DNA from: Deltaproteobacteria bacterium
GTDB lineage: Bacteria > Desulfobacterota > Desulfobulbia > Desulfobulbales > VMSU01
Direction: 5' to 3'
Assembly (NCBI GenBank): GCA_024274995.1
Contig: JAJSAA010000108.1
Location: forward strand, 1 to 10,193
Length of the DNA: 10,193 nucleotides
A program made the translations under genes and the position numbers. Shown in pieces: positions 1-5,304 of the stretch. Position 1 is the stretch's first letter. Every line of letters begins with the position of its first letter. The notes under the pieces are model-generated. The model did no database searches, was not told where the DNA came from, and saw nothing but the letters and a program-made list of their open reading frames with translations.

Positions 1-215
1 CATACAGTAACCATACGGTTGACTTTGTTCTGGCCCTTCTGCTGTTAGCCGGTTCCACTATCGGTGCCCAGTTTGGTACTGCGGTGGGGAAAAAATTAAA
101 AGGTGATCAATTAAAAATTCTATTAGCGTCACTGGTTCTTATTGTCTGCGTAAAAATGTTGGCCGGACTCCTGATAACGCCGGATATTCTCGTCGCTTTA
201 AAGGGAGGACATTGA
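1..215 (+). CDS. Sulfite exporter TauE/SafE-type permease, C-terminal fragment
   Basis: This is the 3' end of a gene that begins outside the window. The open frame (codons from base 3) gives about 70 residues ending in KGGH and a TGA at 213-215. They comprise two hydrophobic stretches (VDFVLALLLLAGSTIGAQFG and LLASLVLIVCVKMLAGLL) joined by a short basic loop with GKKLKGDQLK. The pattern of a G-S-x-x-G-A-x-x-G turn, a small basic cytoplasmic loop and a last membrane helix is typical of the second half of TauE/SafE (DUF81) permeases, inner-membrane proteins proposed to export sulfite, sulfoacetate or other organosulfur anions. The next gene starts 2 bases after this stop, so the two are surely co-transcribed. 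The substrate cannot be inferred from this fragment. Confidence 0.8.
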   Translation, partial: YSNHTVDFVLALLLLAGSTIGAQFGTAVGKKLKGDQLKILLASLVLIVCVKMLAGLLITPDILVALKGGH

Positions 216-217
216 AA

Positions 218-982
218 ATGAAAAAAATAATAACCCTGTTGAGTATTAGCTTTCTGGCCTTTTTAGGAATGGCCCGGGTTTGCCTGTCGGCGGATATCGA
301 CATGACAATAACACCTGCTACCGTTGAAATTAGTGCCTTTTACAATGGAACCTCGGCAATAATCAAAGGCCGAATTCCAGCCAATGCCGAAGCCGTAGTC
401 CGGGTCAGTGGTACCGGAGAAGAACTGCATCTGATGAAGAAGGGCAAAGTCGGCGGCTTTTTATGGATGAATACCGGTGACGTTACCCTTGAAAACGCCC
501 CAAACGTCTACATGGTGTATACACCGAAGGAAATTACAGATCTGGATAACTCTCCGGCCAGACGGCTCAGCATTCCAGCCCTGAAAGACCGGATCACTGT
601 AAGCCCGGCCAGCGAAGACAAGGATTTTATTGTCGGAGAGTTTATCAAGCTGAAGGAGAAATACGCCCTGTACACCGTTAACGACGAGACCGTAAAGTAC
701 GGGGCCGTCAGTAACGGCACCAAGACCTTTAGGGTGAAAGTTACCATCCCGCCCAGAATGAAACAAGGAATTTACAAGATTGATCTCGGGATCGTGCAAG
801 ATGGCAAGCTGACAGGAATCATCTCCAAAGAACTCAAGGTGAAGCTCATCGGCTTTCCGGCTCAGTTGAGCAAACTGGCTTTCGGTAAACCCTTAACACA
901 CGGCATTATGGCAGTATTGGTTGCCATTGCCGCCGGGCTGCTCATGGGAGTTATATTCAGGGGTAAAGGCGGCGCGCATTAA
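218..982 (+). CDS. TIGR02186/PF09608-type secreted, membrane-anchored protein
   Basis: A 254-residue protein of unknown function. I start it at ATG 218, because AGGGAGG (202-208) lies about 9 bases upstream; a TTG at 212 would be too close to that site. Residues 1-25 form a signal peptide (MKK, then a hydrophobic core, with cleavage probably after VCLSA). Residues 26-220 look like an extracytoplasmic beta-rich domain beginning ITPATVEISAFYNG, with IIKGRIP and VVRVSG strands. Residues 227-247 form one C-terminal transmembrane helix followed by a short basic tail (FRGKGG). This order, length and opening motif fit the family named TIGR02186 (Alph_Pro_TM), commonly found next to TauE/SafE permeases, as here. 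The protein probably faces the periplasm and may assist or gate the permease; that role is inferred only from the pairing. Family assignment is from memory of its motifs. Confidence 0.75.
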   Translation: MKKIITLLSISFLAFLGMARVCLSADIDMTITPATVEISAFYNGTSAIIKGRIPANAEAVVRVSGTGEELHLMKKGKVGGFLWMNTGDVTLENAPNVYMVYTPKEITDLDNSPARRLSIPALKDRITVSPASEDKDFIVGEFIKLKEKYALYTVNDETVKYGAVSNGTKTFRVKVTIPPRMKQGIYKIDLGIVQDGKLTGIISKELKVKLIGFPAQLSKLAFGKPLTHGIMAVLVAIAAGLLMGVIFRGKGGAH

Positions 983-1008
983 CAAAGCCTGGGAACTCAC
1001 ATCTCATA

Positions 1009-1059
1009 GCAGATTTCGGGCCGCAGATTTATTCTCCGGGTTGGTTCCGAAATCTGCGG
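1009..1059. repeat. Three-arm inverted repeat with competing pairings
   Basis: Arm 1 is GCAGATTTCGG (1009-1019), arm 2 is CCGCAGATTT (1021-1030) and arm 3 is CCGAAATCTGCGG (1047-1059). Arm 1 pairs perfectly with 1047-1057 (11 bp) and arm 2 pairs perfectly with 1050-1059 (10 bp), so the two stems exclude each other. GCAGATTT is thus present twice directly and once inverted. There is no poly-T tail. It may be a small intergenic repeat element or a bistable RNA structure; the sequence alone does not decide. Confidence 0.7.
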
Positions 1060-1146
1060 CTAAGTCCACCGTGTAACAGCTTACCGCACATCTCTACCGC
1101 GAATTCCGCACTCACCTGTCCCATTTAACCTTCTTGCAACACCAGA

Positions 1147-1193
1147 GTAACCAAGGGTTAGGGGGCGCTTAGCGCCCCTGCCCGCCCGGTTAC
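1147..1193. promoter_or_regulatory. Nested stem-loop in the leader of the receiver gene
   Basis: The outer arms GTAACC (1147-1152) and GGTTAC (1188-1193) pair. GGG 1155-1157 can pair with CCC 1185-1187 across a two-base bulge, and an inner GGGGCGC (1162-1168) / GCGCCCC (1172-1178) stem closes a TTA loop. It ends 17 bases before the ribosome-binding site at 1211-1216. With no U-tract it is not a standard terminator. It could be a leader structure, a protein-binding palindrome or a repeat remnant. Confidence 0.5.
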
Positions 1194-1222
1194 CAGATAA
1201 ATGCCATTTTGGAGAGTTGTTC

Positions 1223-1603
1223 ATGAACGATGAAGGTAAAACCAGTATCTTGATTTTAGATGATGAGCCGATAGTCAGTAAACGCCTTAAACCATCTTTA
1301 GAGAAAAAGGGGTATGAGGTGGAGACCTTCACGGCCAGCATAGACGCCCTGCAAAGAACCGGGGAAAGGGATTTTGATATTGTGATTACTGATTTAAAGA
1401 TGGAAGGCCTGGATGGTATGGATTTTTTAGCTAAGGTCAAAGAACGGTCACCGCAGACCAAAGTAATCGTTATTACCGGTTTTGCCACCCGGGAAACAGC
1501 GAGAGAATCTTTTGCGAAAGGAGCCTCCGACTTCTTAGCCAAACCTTTCAAGCTTAGTGAAATCACCAGGGCTATTGAAAAGGCGGCCAATACAAGAAAA
1601 TAA
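1223..1603 (+). CDS. Single-domain CheY-like response regulator
   Basis: A stand-alone receiver domain of 126 residues with no DNA-binding or enzymatic output. The acidic pair is D13-D14, the phospho-acceptor is D57 (VITDLKM), the switch Thr is T85 (VIVITGFA) and the invariant Lys is K107 (LAKPFK), so all residues for phosphotransfer are present. ATG 1223 is preferred over a TTG at 1217 because GGAGAG at 1211-1216 sits six bases before it. No kinase gene adjoins it. It closely resembles the receiver at 6709-7074: both have FD-x-V-x-TD-x-KM-x-G-x-DG and a T-x-VI-x-IT-x-FA segment. Both may therefore be served by the kinase at 5301-6716, which is an inference. It ends convergently with the MarC gene, 77 bases apart. 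Confidence 0.93.
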   Translation: MNDEGKTSILILDDEPIVSKRLKPSLEKKGYEVETFTASIDALQRTGERDFDIVITDLKMEGLDGMDFLAKVKERSPQTKVIVITGFATRETARESFAKGASDFLAKPFKLSEITRAIEKAANTRK

Positions 1604-1680
1604 CTTCTTCTTTTCCTTCATTATTCGACATCGGAGTCTACCGCTTACCTCGACATTCAAAACACAGTTAAGACGTACAG

Positions 1681-2319
1681 CTATCCCGCCAGTTTAAAAG
1701 CCCCATGTAACCCTTCAATCACCATCTGCGTCCCGATTACTGCCAGAATCAAGCCCATCATACGCGTTATTACCCCTAACGCCCCAACCCCAATGAAGGT
1801 AACAAACTTTTCGCCAAAAACAAAAAACACGTAGGTGATCAGACAGAGAACAGCAAAAGAAATGATAGTTACCACCATCCCGATCAGCCCGCCTCCGGCG
1901 GAAAAATTCATTGCCGTGGCGATAGTGCCTGGGCCTGCCAGTATCGGCATTGCCAAAGGAGAGATTGCGACGCTTAGTGCCGCTTCGCGGCATTTTTGTT
2001 TATCCTTTTCATTGGGATGATGAATGCTTGATTGTTTACCCTGCAGCATATGAAAGCCAATAAGAAAGACCAGCAGGCCGCCGGTAATCCGAAAGGCGGG
2101 CAGAGTGATACCAAAAAGCTCGAAGATCACCTTACCGGCAATAGAGAATACAACAATTACCAAAAATGCCAGGGATAGTGACTGTAAAGCCACGGTCTTA
2201 GTCGTCTGTTTATCATCACCGCTGGTCAGACCAAGAAAAATCGGCACATTCGCAATGGGGTTCATGATGGCAAAAAAGCCCATAAACACCGTTAAGCTGT
2301 GGAGCAGTATATTTTCCAT
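1681..2319 (-). CDS. MarC family (UPF0056) integral membrane protein
   Basis: A 212-residue protein with about six hydrophobic helices, matching the usual MarC length. Two internally related halves carry the family's paired motifs: NPIANVPIFLGLT (residues 20-32) after helix 1, and SPLAMPILAGPGTIATAM (120-137) after the central loop. FRITGGLLVFLIGFHML (76-92) and GLILAVIGTQMVIEGL (189-204) are also typical. The central cytoplasmic loop (95-112) is charged (HHPNEKDKQK). It acts in the inner membrane. The family was once linked to multiple antibiotic resistance, but that link is not supported and the transported substrate is unknown. The start is the ATG at 2319; the nearest purine-rich stretch upstream (GGGAG about 13 bases away) is a weak ribosome site. 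The gene is divergent from the large cluster and probably unrelated to it. Confidence 0.92.
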   Translation of the reverse strand: MENILLHSLTVFMGFFAIMNPIANVPIFLGLTSGDDKQTTKTVALQSLSLAFLVIVVFSIAGKVIFELFGITLPAFRITGGLLVFLIGFHMLQGKQSSIHHPNEKDKQKCREAALSVAISPLAMPILAGPGTIATAMNFSAGGGLIGMVVTIISFAVLCLITYVFFVFGEKFVTFIGVGALGVITRMMGLILAVIGTQMVIEGLHGAFKLAG

Positions 2320-2380
2320 CTTTTTCCACTATCTCCCGTTCATGAGGGTCTCTACAGGTGGATTCATCTTTTTTATTTTA

Positions 2381-2409
2381 TTGCCTCACCAGTACGAATA
2401 GCTTATAGT
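2381..2409 (+). promoter_or_regulatory. Candidate sigma-70 promoter P1 for the five-gene cluster
   Basis: TTGCCT (2381-2386, 4 of 6 to the -35 consensus) and TATAGT (2404-2409, 5 of 6 to the -10 consensus) are separated by 17 bases, the optimal spacing. It points at the cluster and would give a leader of roughly 100 bases. In AT-rich DNA such matches arise by chance, so confidence is moderate. Confidence 0.4.
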
Positions 2410-2420
2410 AAAAAATTTTC

Positions 2421-2450
2421 TTGACATTTTTGTGCGTATTGATTTTTAAC
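2421..2450 (+). promoter_or_regulatory. Candidate sigma-70 promoter P2 for the five-gene cluster
   Basis: A perfect -35 hexamer TTGACA (2421-2426) is followed after 18 bases by TTTAAC (2445-2450, 4 of 6 to the -10 consensus). It lies just downstream of P1 and would give a leader of about 57 bases. Perfect -35 and weaker -10 make it a fair alternative or additional start. Confidence 0.4.
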
Positions 2451-2513
2451 CACGTTCAAAATCAAATTTTTTAAATTTACTATTTTTTTAGTAATTGTAT
2501 ACCGTTATTTTCC

Positions 2514-4076
2514 ATGAGCATAAAAGAAAAAGATATTTTAGCAGGGCAGAGGATCAATAACTTGGCCAGCCTGGCAGCGGAGTACGGCTGCCCTTGGGCG
2601 CTGTTCAGTGAAGACGTAGTCGGCCCGCCGGATTTATTAAGGTGGATGGATCTCGAAGACCTCAAGCAGCATGGCTGGTTTCCCAAAGCGGTTACTGACC
2701 AAAAAGCCACGGTTATCACCTGTCGGCCGCCCAAAGAACTTAGCGCGGAGATCAAAAACACCCTACAGGTTGATGAGGTCGAATTTATTGTTACTACCCC
2801 CGCCGATCTGTGCCGAATTATAGAACATAACCAGGATATTAATCCAGGTTTTCCGCCATGCGCCGGCCGCACCCCGCTGGCAAGAGTGCGTACACACCTG
2901 GCCGGCCGCCGCTCCCTCCTCTCCCTTTACCGGACATTGATGGCCAAAAGCCGAACCAACCTGGCTCTGGTACGCACCGGTTTCTCGTTTATTGCCATTG
3001 CCCTGCTTTTCATCCGCACCTTTCCACCCGTTATGGGAACCAGAACCTTTGGTGCTCTGGTGGTGGAATTGCCCTTGCTGAGCCTGGGAATATATATGGT
3101 CGTGGTTAATATGCTGAAATATCTGCCGGCCAGGAAAATCAACATCGTCTTACCTCCTTACGCCTCTACAACTCCCACCGGGGGTACCTCGGTACTCAAG
3201 GTAGAGAATGAGGAGGAATACCCCATTTTCAGCCGCACCCCGGAAGTAGCAGGCGCAGCGGAGCTCAGGGCTGACTGGTCCAGCCTTTCGCCGGTTATGC
3301 GGCGCCGCTTTCTGGCCAGTGATCGAACTGATTATGCCGAAGAACGGACAACCCTGGCCTGCTTAAGAACCTGGGTGGCCAACGTCAGAACCTGGCTGGC
3401 CTTTGTTCGTACTGGCGGGGCCTTTCTGGGCTTGGGATTAGGTCTGATCCGCGCCTATCACGCCGGTTTATGGCGTATTTTAGATTTCTCCCTGGTTGGC
3501 TTAGGACTCATTATGATCGCTGAAGGCCTCTACTGGTATTCCCGGGGCCATCAAACCGCCAAGGTCGGCTTCAACTCGGTTAAACGAATGAACGCCAAAG
3601 AGAATATATGGGATTTCTTTTTCCCGCATCGCCAGCTTCCCGACTCTTTGATTAAAATGACTCCCCTGCCAGTGCATAAGGGAGCGGCGGCCGGTATATG
3701 GGCAACCACTGGCCTGGCTCTTGAAAGAACGGTTCTGGCCGACCGCCGAAATTTTATGGCCCGCCTGCGCACGGTTATGGCCTGCGGCATCAGGACAGGT
3801 TACTCCTATATTCGTACTGGCCTAACCCTCTTTTTTATCGGCCTGGTTTTCGCCGTTTATTTTCATAAAACTAATATTTACTGGTACGTTTACGAAATAT
3901 CCATGATGTTAGGGGGGCTGGCACTCATTGCTGAAGGCCTGTTATGCGCCCTGCCGGCGGAAAAATTAAGGCAGCAGTTCCCTTACTGTAACGCAGATAT
4001 AGAAATAACTATCCCCAATTACGGCGTACCCTGCCGAACCTGGAAAAAAGCAATATTCGACCGTGAAAGCAAATAA
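2514..4076 (+). CDS. MshEN-like/DUF202 membrane protein with three arginine-heptad blocks
   Basis: A 520-residue protein. Residues 17-108 resemble the second half of the GspE/MshE N-terminal domain: LASLAAEYGCPW, then a P-P-x-LL segment, DLKQHGWFPKAV and a final PADLCRIIEH helix. The first half, which carries the c-di-GMP motifs in true MshEN domains, is missing, as is any ATPase. Three DUF202-like blocks follow: array 119-155 with helices about 156-170 and 180-204; array 264-300 with helices about 301-317 and 323-341; array 405-435 with helices about 436-452 and 459-480. Each array repeats x-hydrophobic-Ala-x-x-Arg-Thr every seven residues, against about two units in ordinary DUF202 proteins. 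An acidic residue sits in the last helix of blocks 2 and 3 (E337, E474). It acts in the inner membrane; function unknown. The ATG at 2514 lacks a Shine-Dalgarno sequence; the frame is closed upstream at 2472. It overlaps the next gene by 14 bases. Confidence 0.85.
   Translation: MSIKEKDILAGQRINNLASLAAEYGCPWALFSEDVVGPPDLLRWMDLEDLKQHGWFPKAVTDQKATVITCRPPKELSAEIKNTLQVDEVEFIVTTPADLCRIIEHNQDINPGFPPCAGRTPLARVRTHLAGRRSLLSLYRTLMAKSRTNLALVRTGFSFIAIALLFIRTFPPVMGTRTFGALVVELPLLSLGIYMVVVNMLKYLPARKINIVLPPYASTTPTGGTSVLKVENEEEYPIFSRTPEVAGAAELRADWSSLSPVMRRRFLASDRTDYAEERTTLACLRTWVANVRTWLAFVRTGGAFLGLGLGLIRAYHAGLWRILDFSLVGLGLIMIAEGLYWYSRGHQTAKVGFNSVKRMNAKENIWDFFFPHRQLPDSLIKMTPLPVHKGAAAGIWATTGLALERTVLADRRNFMARLRTVMACGIRTGYSYIRTGLTLFFIGLVFAVYFHKTNIYWYVYEISMMLGGLALIAEGLLCALPAEKLRQQFPYCNADIEITIPNYGVPCRTWKKAIFDRESK
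2868..2978 (+). repeat. Arg-Thr heptad array, block 1 (protein level)
   Basis: It encodes residues 119-155 of the first membrane protein. Arginines occur at 119, 126, 133, 140, 147 and 154, exactly every seventh residue, and all but one are followed by Thr (S134). A further in-register Arg is at 168, inside or at the end of the first helix. The Arg codons vary (CGC, CGT, CGG, CGA), so this is a protein repeat rather than a recent DNA duplication. Confidence 0.9.
3303..3413 (+). repeat. Arg-Thr heptad array, block 2 (protein level)
   Basis: It encodes residues 264-300. Arginines at 264, 271, 278, 285, 292 and 299 keep exact seven-residue spacing; the last five are followed by Thr. R313 continues the register 14 residues later within the hydrophobic helix. 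Ala occupies the third heptad position in the units DYAEERT, TLACLRT, WVANVRT and WLAFVRT. Confidence 0.9.
3726..3818 (+). repeat. Arg-Thr heptad array, block 3 (protein level)
   Basis: It encodes residues 405-435. Arginines are at 405, 412, 419, 427 and 434. The step from 419 to 427 is eight residues (VMACGIRT), the only one-residue slip in the five arrays. The Thr after R412 is replaced by Asn, a substitution also seen at the second unit of both arrays in the next protein. Confidence 0.88.
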
Positions 4077-5304
4077 CCTGCAGAAATCAAGTCCATTCAG
4101 TCTTCTCGTTTCCTCCGGCTCCCTTTCGTCAGAGTCCTTTGAGGCTGCCAGCCAAACTGCGGCCGCTAATAATCTGCCTCTGACTCAGGTATTGGTGCGG
4201 GAATACGGCCTGTCCCGTGCGGTTCTCCTACAGGCCCTGGCCGATTATTATAAATGTCCGTTTATTGAATATGATGAGCGGCTGCCCATACCGCCGGAGC
4301 TGCTGACAACCGGCATCACAACGGATAAACTCCGGGCCGAAGGCTGGTTCCCGATTATCAAGGAGAAAGACGGCTCCATCGTTATAGCCTGCACCAACCC
4401 GGCGGCTCCCGAACTGCCCGCCCAGGTGGGGGCATATCTTGGCCCGGGGCCTTATATATTTCAGGTCTGTCTGCCGGATGATATCACCTGGTTCACCGAT
4501 GACTTTCTCAACGCCAAACCAGGTGAACTTATCGGCACTGAACGTACCGACAATGCTTTCTGGCGCAATACCATGGCCCAATGGCGGACGCTGCTGGCCT
4601 GTTACCGGACGGATATGGCCAAAACCAGAACCGCCCTGGCGCTGACCAGGGCCGGGCTGGCTCTGGTTACCATAACTTTTGCCTTTTCCCGCATCCATAA
4701 AGAATCTTCGCCCATCGGCCTATCAGGCAGCATCATGCTTATCGCCTCTATCCTGACCATCATCGGCCTGCCCGCCTATCTCCAGGTTCACTGGTCGCGG
4801 CTTAAACCGCCGGGGGGCTTGACCCTGATGGAAGTTACCAGCGCCGCTCTGCTGTTTCTGGAAAACTTCCATTTTGTCGACGGCCCCCAGCTCAAAACCA
4901 GCACCAGGCCGACAATGCTTGGCCGTTTAAGCGATTTCCTGGCCGAATTCTGTACCATCTACTATTACCCCGCCCCGGCCAGCCGGGAACGTACTCATCT
5001 GGTACGGGAACGTAATGTTCTGGCGGCCCAGCGCACCATCGCCGCCTGTAATCGCACCATTTACGCCCGAGCCCGTACCGGTCTGTCTTTTACACGCACC
5101 GGTATTTCCTTTATGAGTATAGGTATCGGCCTGATTATCTATTTTGGTATCGGGATGGACATAATTTTCTACGGCACCCTTATTATCATCGGCCTGCTGT
5201 TGGCCATTGACGGAATTTTGTGGTACATCCCCGCCTATCGTCAACAGGCAGATTTTTCCAAATTGGGAACTCGTTTTCGTCTTCAAGCCAAAAAGAGTCC
5301 ATGA
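4063..5304 (+). CDS. MshEN/DUF202 membrane protein with two arginine-heptad blocks
   Basis: A 413-residue paralogue of the preceding protein. Its N-terminal domain is more complete: residues 11-63 (FSLLVSSGSLS, then PLTQVLVREYGLSRAVLLQALADYY) match the two helical repeats of the GspE/MshE N-terminal domain, but the RLG signature that contributes to c-di-GMP binding in MshEN is absent at the first repeat. Residues 64-150 (KCPFIEYDERLPIPPELL, RAEGWFPI and DDITWFTDDFL) complete the domain. Two DUF202-like blocks follow: array 161-197 with helices about 198-212 and 220-243; array 310-346 with helices about 347-363 and 366-389. D383 in the last helix aligns with E337 and E474 of the neighbour. There is no ATPase. 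The start is GTG 4063, inside the previous gene by 14 bases, with GGAAAAAAG about 12 bases upstream. Its stop overlaps the kinase start as ATGA. It is predicted to sit in the inner membrane beside its paralogue; substrate unknown. Confidence 0.86.
   Translation: MKANNLQKSSPFSLLVSSGSLSSESFEAASQTAAANNLPLTQVLVREYGLSRAVLLQALADYYKCPFIEYDERLPIPPELLTTGITTDKLRAEGWFPIIKEKDGSIVIACTNPAAPELPAQVGAYLGPGPYIFQVCLPDDITWFTDDFLNAKPGELIGTERTDNAFWRNTMAQWRTLLACYRTDMAKTRTALALTRAGLALVTITFAFSRIHKESSPIGLSGSIMLIASILTIIGLPAYLQVHWSRLKPPGGLTLMEVTSAALLFLENFHFVDGPQLKTSTRPTMLGRLSDFLAEFCTIYYYPAPASRERTHLVRERNVLAAQRTIAACNRTIYARARTGLSFTRTGISFMSIGIGLIIYFGIGMDIIFYGTLIIIGLLLAIDGILWYIPAYRQQADFSKLGTRFRLQAKKSP
4543..4653 (+). repeat. 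Arg-Thr heptad array, block 4 (protein level)
   Basis: It encodes residues 161-197 of the second membrane protein. Arginines lie at 161, 168, 175, 182, 189 and 196, exactly seven apart, with Thr following four of them, Asn after R168 and Ala after R196. R210 continues the register 14 residues later, as in blocks 1 and 2. Confidence 0.9.
4990..5100 (+). repeat. Arg-Thr heptad array, block 5 (protein level)
   Basis: It encodes residues 310-346. Arginines at 310, 317, 324, 331, 338 and 345 are spaced exactly by seven; five are followed by Thr and R317 by Asn. No Arg is found 14 residues beyond the last unit, which matches block 3, the other C-terminal block. Confidence 0.9.

Larger units (their letters stand above)
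983..1222. other. Non-coding spacer with two structured inverted repeats
   Basis: No credible gene lies in these 240 bases. A minus-strand frame that crosses it is the shadow of the receiver gene. The spacer holds a three-arm repeat (1009-1059) and a nested hairpin (1147-1193), described separately. Neither is followed by a T-run, so no intrinsic terminator can be called for the upstream pair of genes. No convincing sigma-70 or sigma-54 promoter was seen for the receiver gene; TTGCAA at 1134-1139 lacks a good -10 partner. Confidence 0.7.
2320..2513. other. AT-rich divergent intergenic region
   Basis: This spacer lies between the MarC gene (minus) and the five-gene cluster (plus). It is strikingly AT-rich from about 2370 to 2510 compared with its GC-richer neighbours. 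It contains two candidate rightward promoters (described separately), a short AAATTT-TTT-AAATTT palindrome at 2464-2478 and several A/T runs. The first cluster gene has no clear ribosome-binding site here, and an in-frame stop (2472-2474) rules out a more upstream start. Confidence 0.6.

Noticed and set aside
212..217. TTG start for the PF09608-type protein
   Set aside because: It sits too close to AGGGAGG. ATG 218 has ideal spacing and yields a clean signal peptide.
1162..1178. Intrinsic terminator hairpin
   Set aside because: The stem is strong but there is no following T-run on either strand.
1081..1590. A 169-codon minus-strand frame over the spacer and the orphan receiver
   Set aside because: It lies opposite an intact receiver with all active-site residues, and its translation is low-complexity and unlike any known family.
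2464..2478. AAATTT-TTT-AAATTT palindrome as an operator
   Set aside because: Short A/T palindromes are expected by chance in this AT-rich spacer and no second copy was seen.
2868..5100. A tandem DNA repeat or a CRISPR-like array, suggested by the regular 21-base periodicity
   Set aside because: The units differ at the nucleotide level, use varied Arg and Thr codons and stay in one reading frame; the periodicity is a protein heptad.
5220..5300. A longer kinase start at 5220 inside the preceding gene
   Set aside because: It would add 27 residues encoded by an overlapping frame with no membrane or domain sense. The ATGA overlap at 5301 and the basic MKISKK start are typical.
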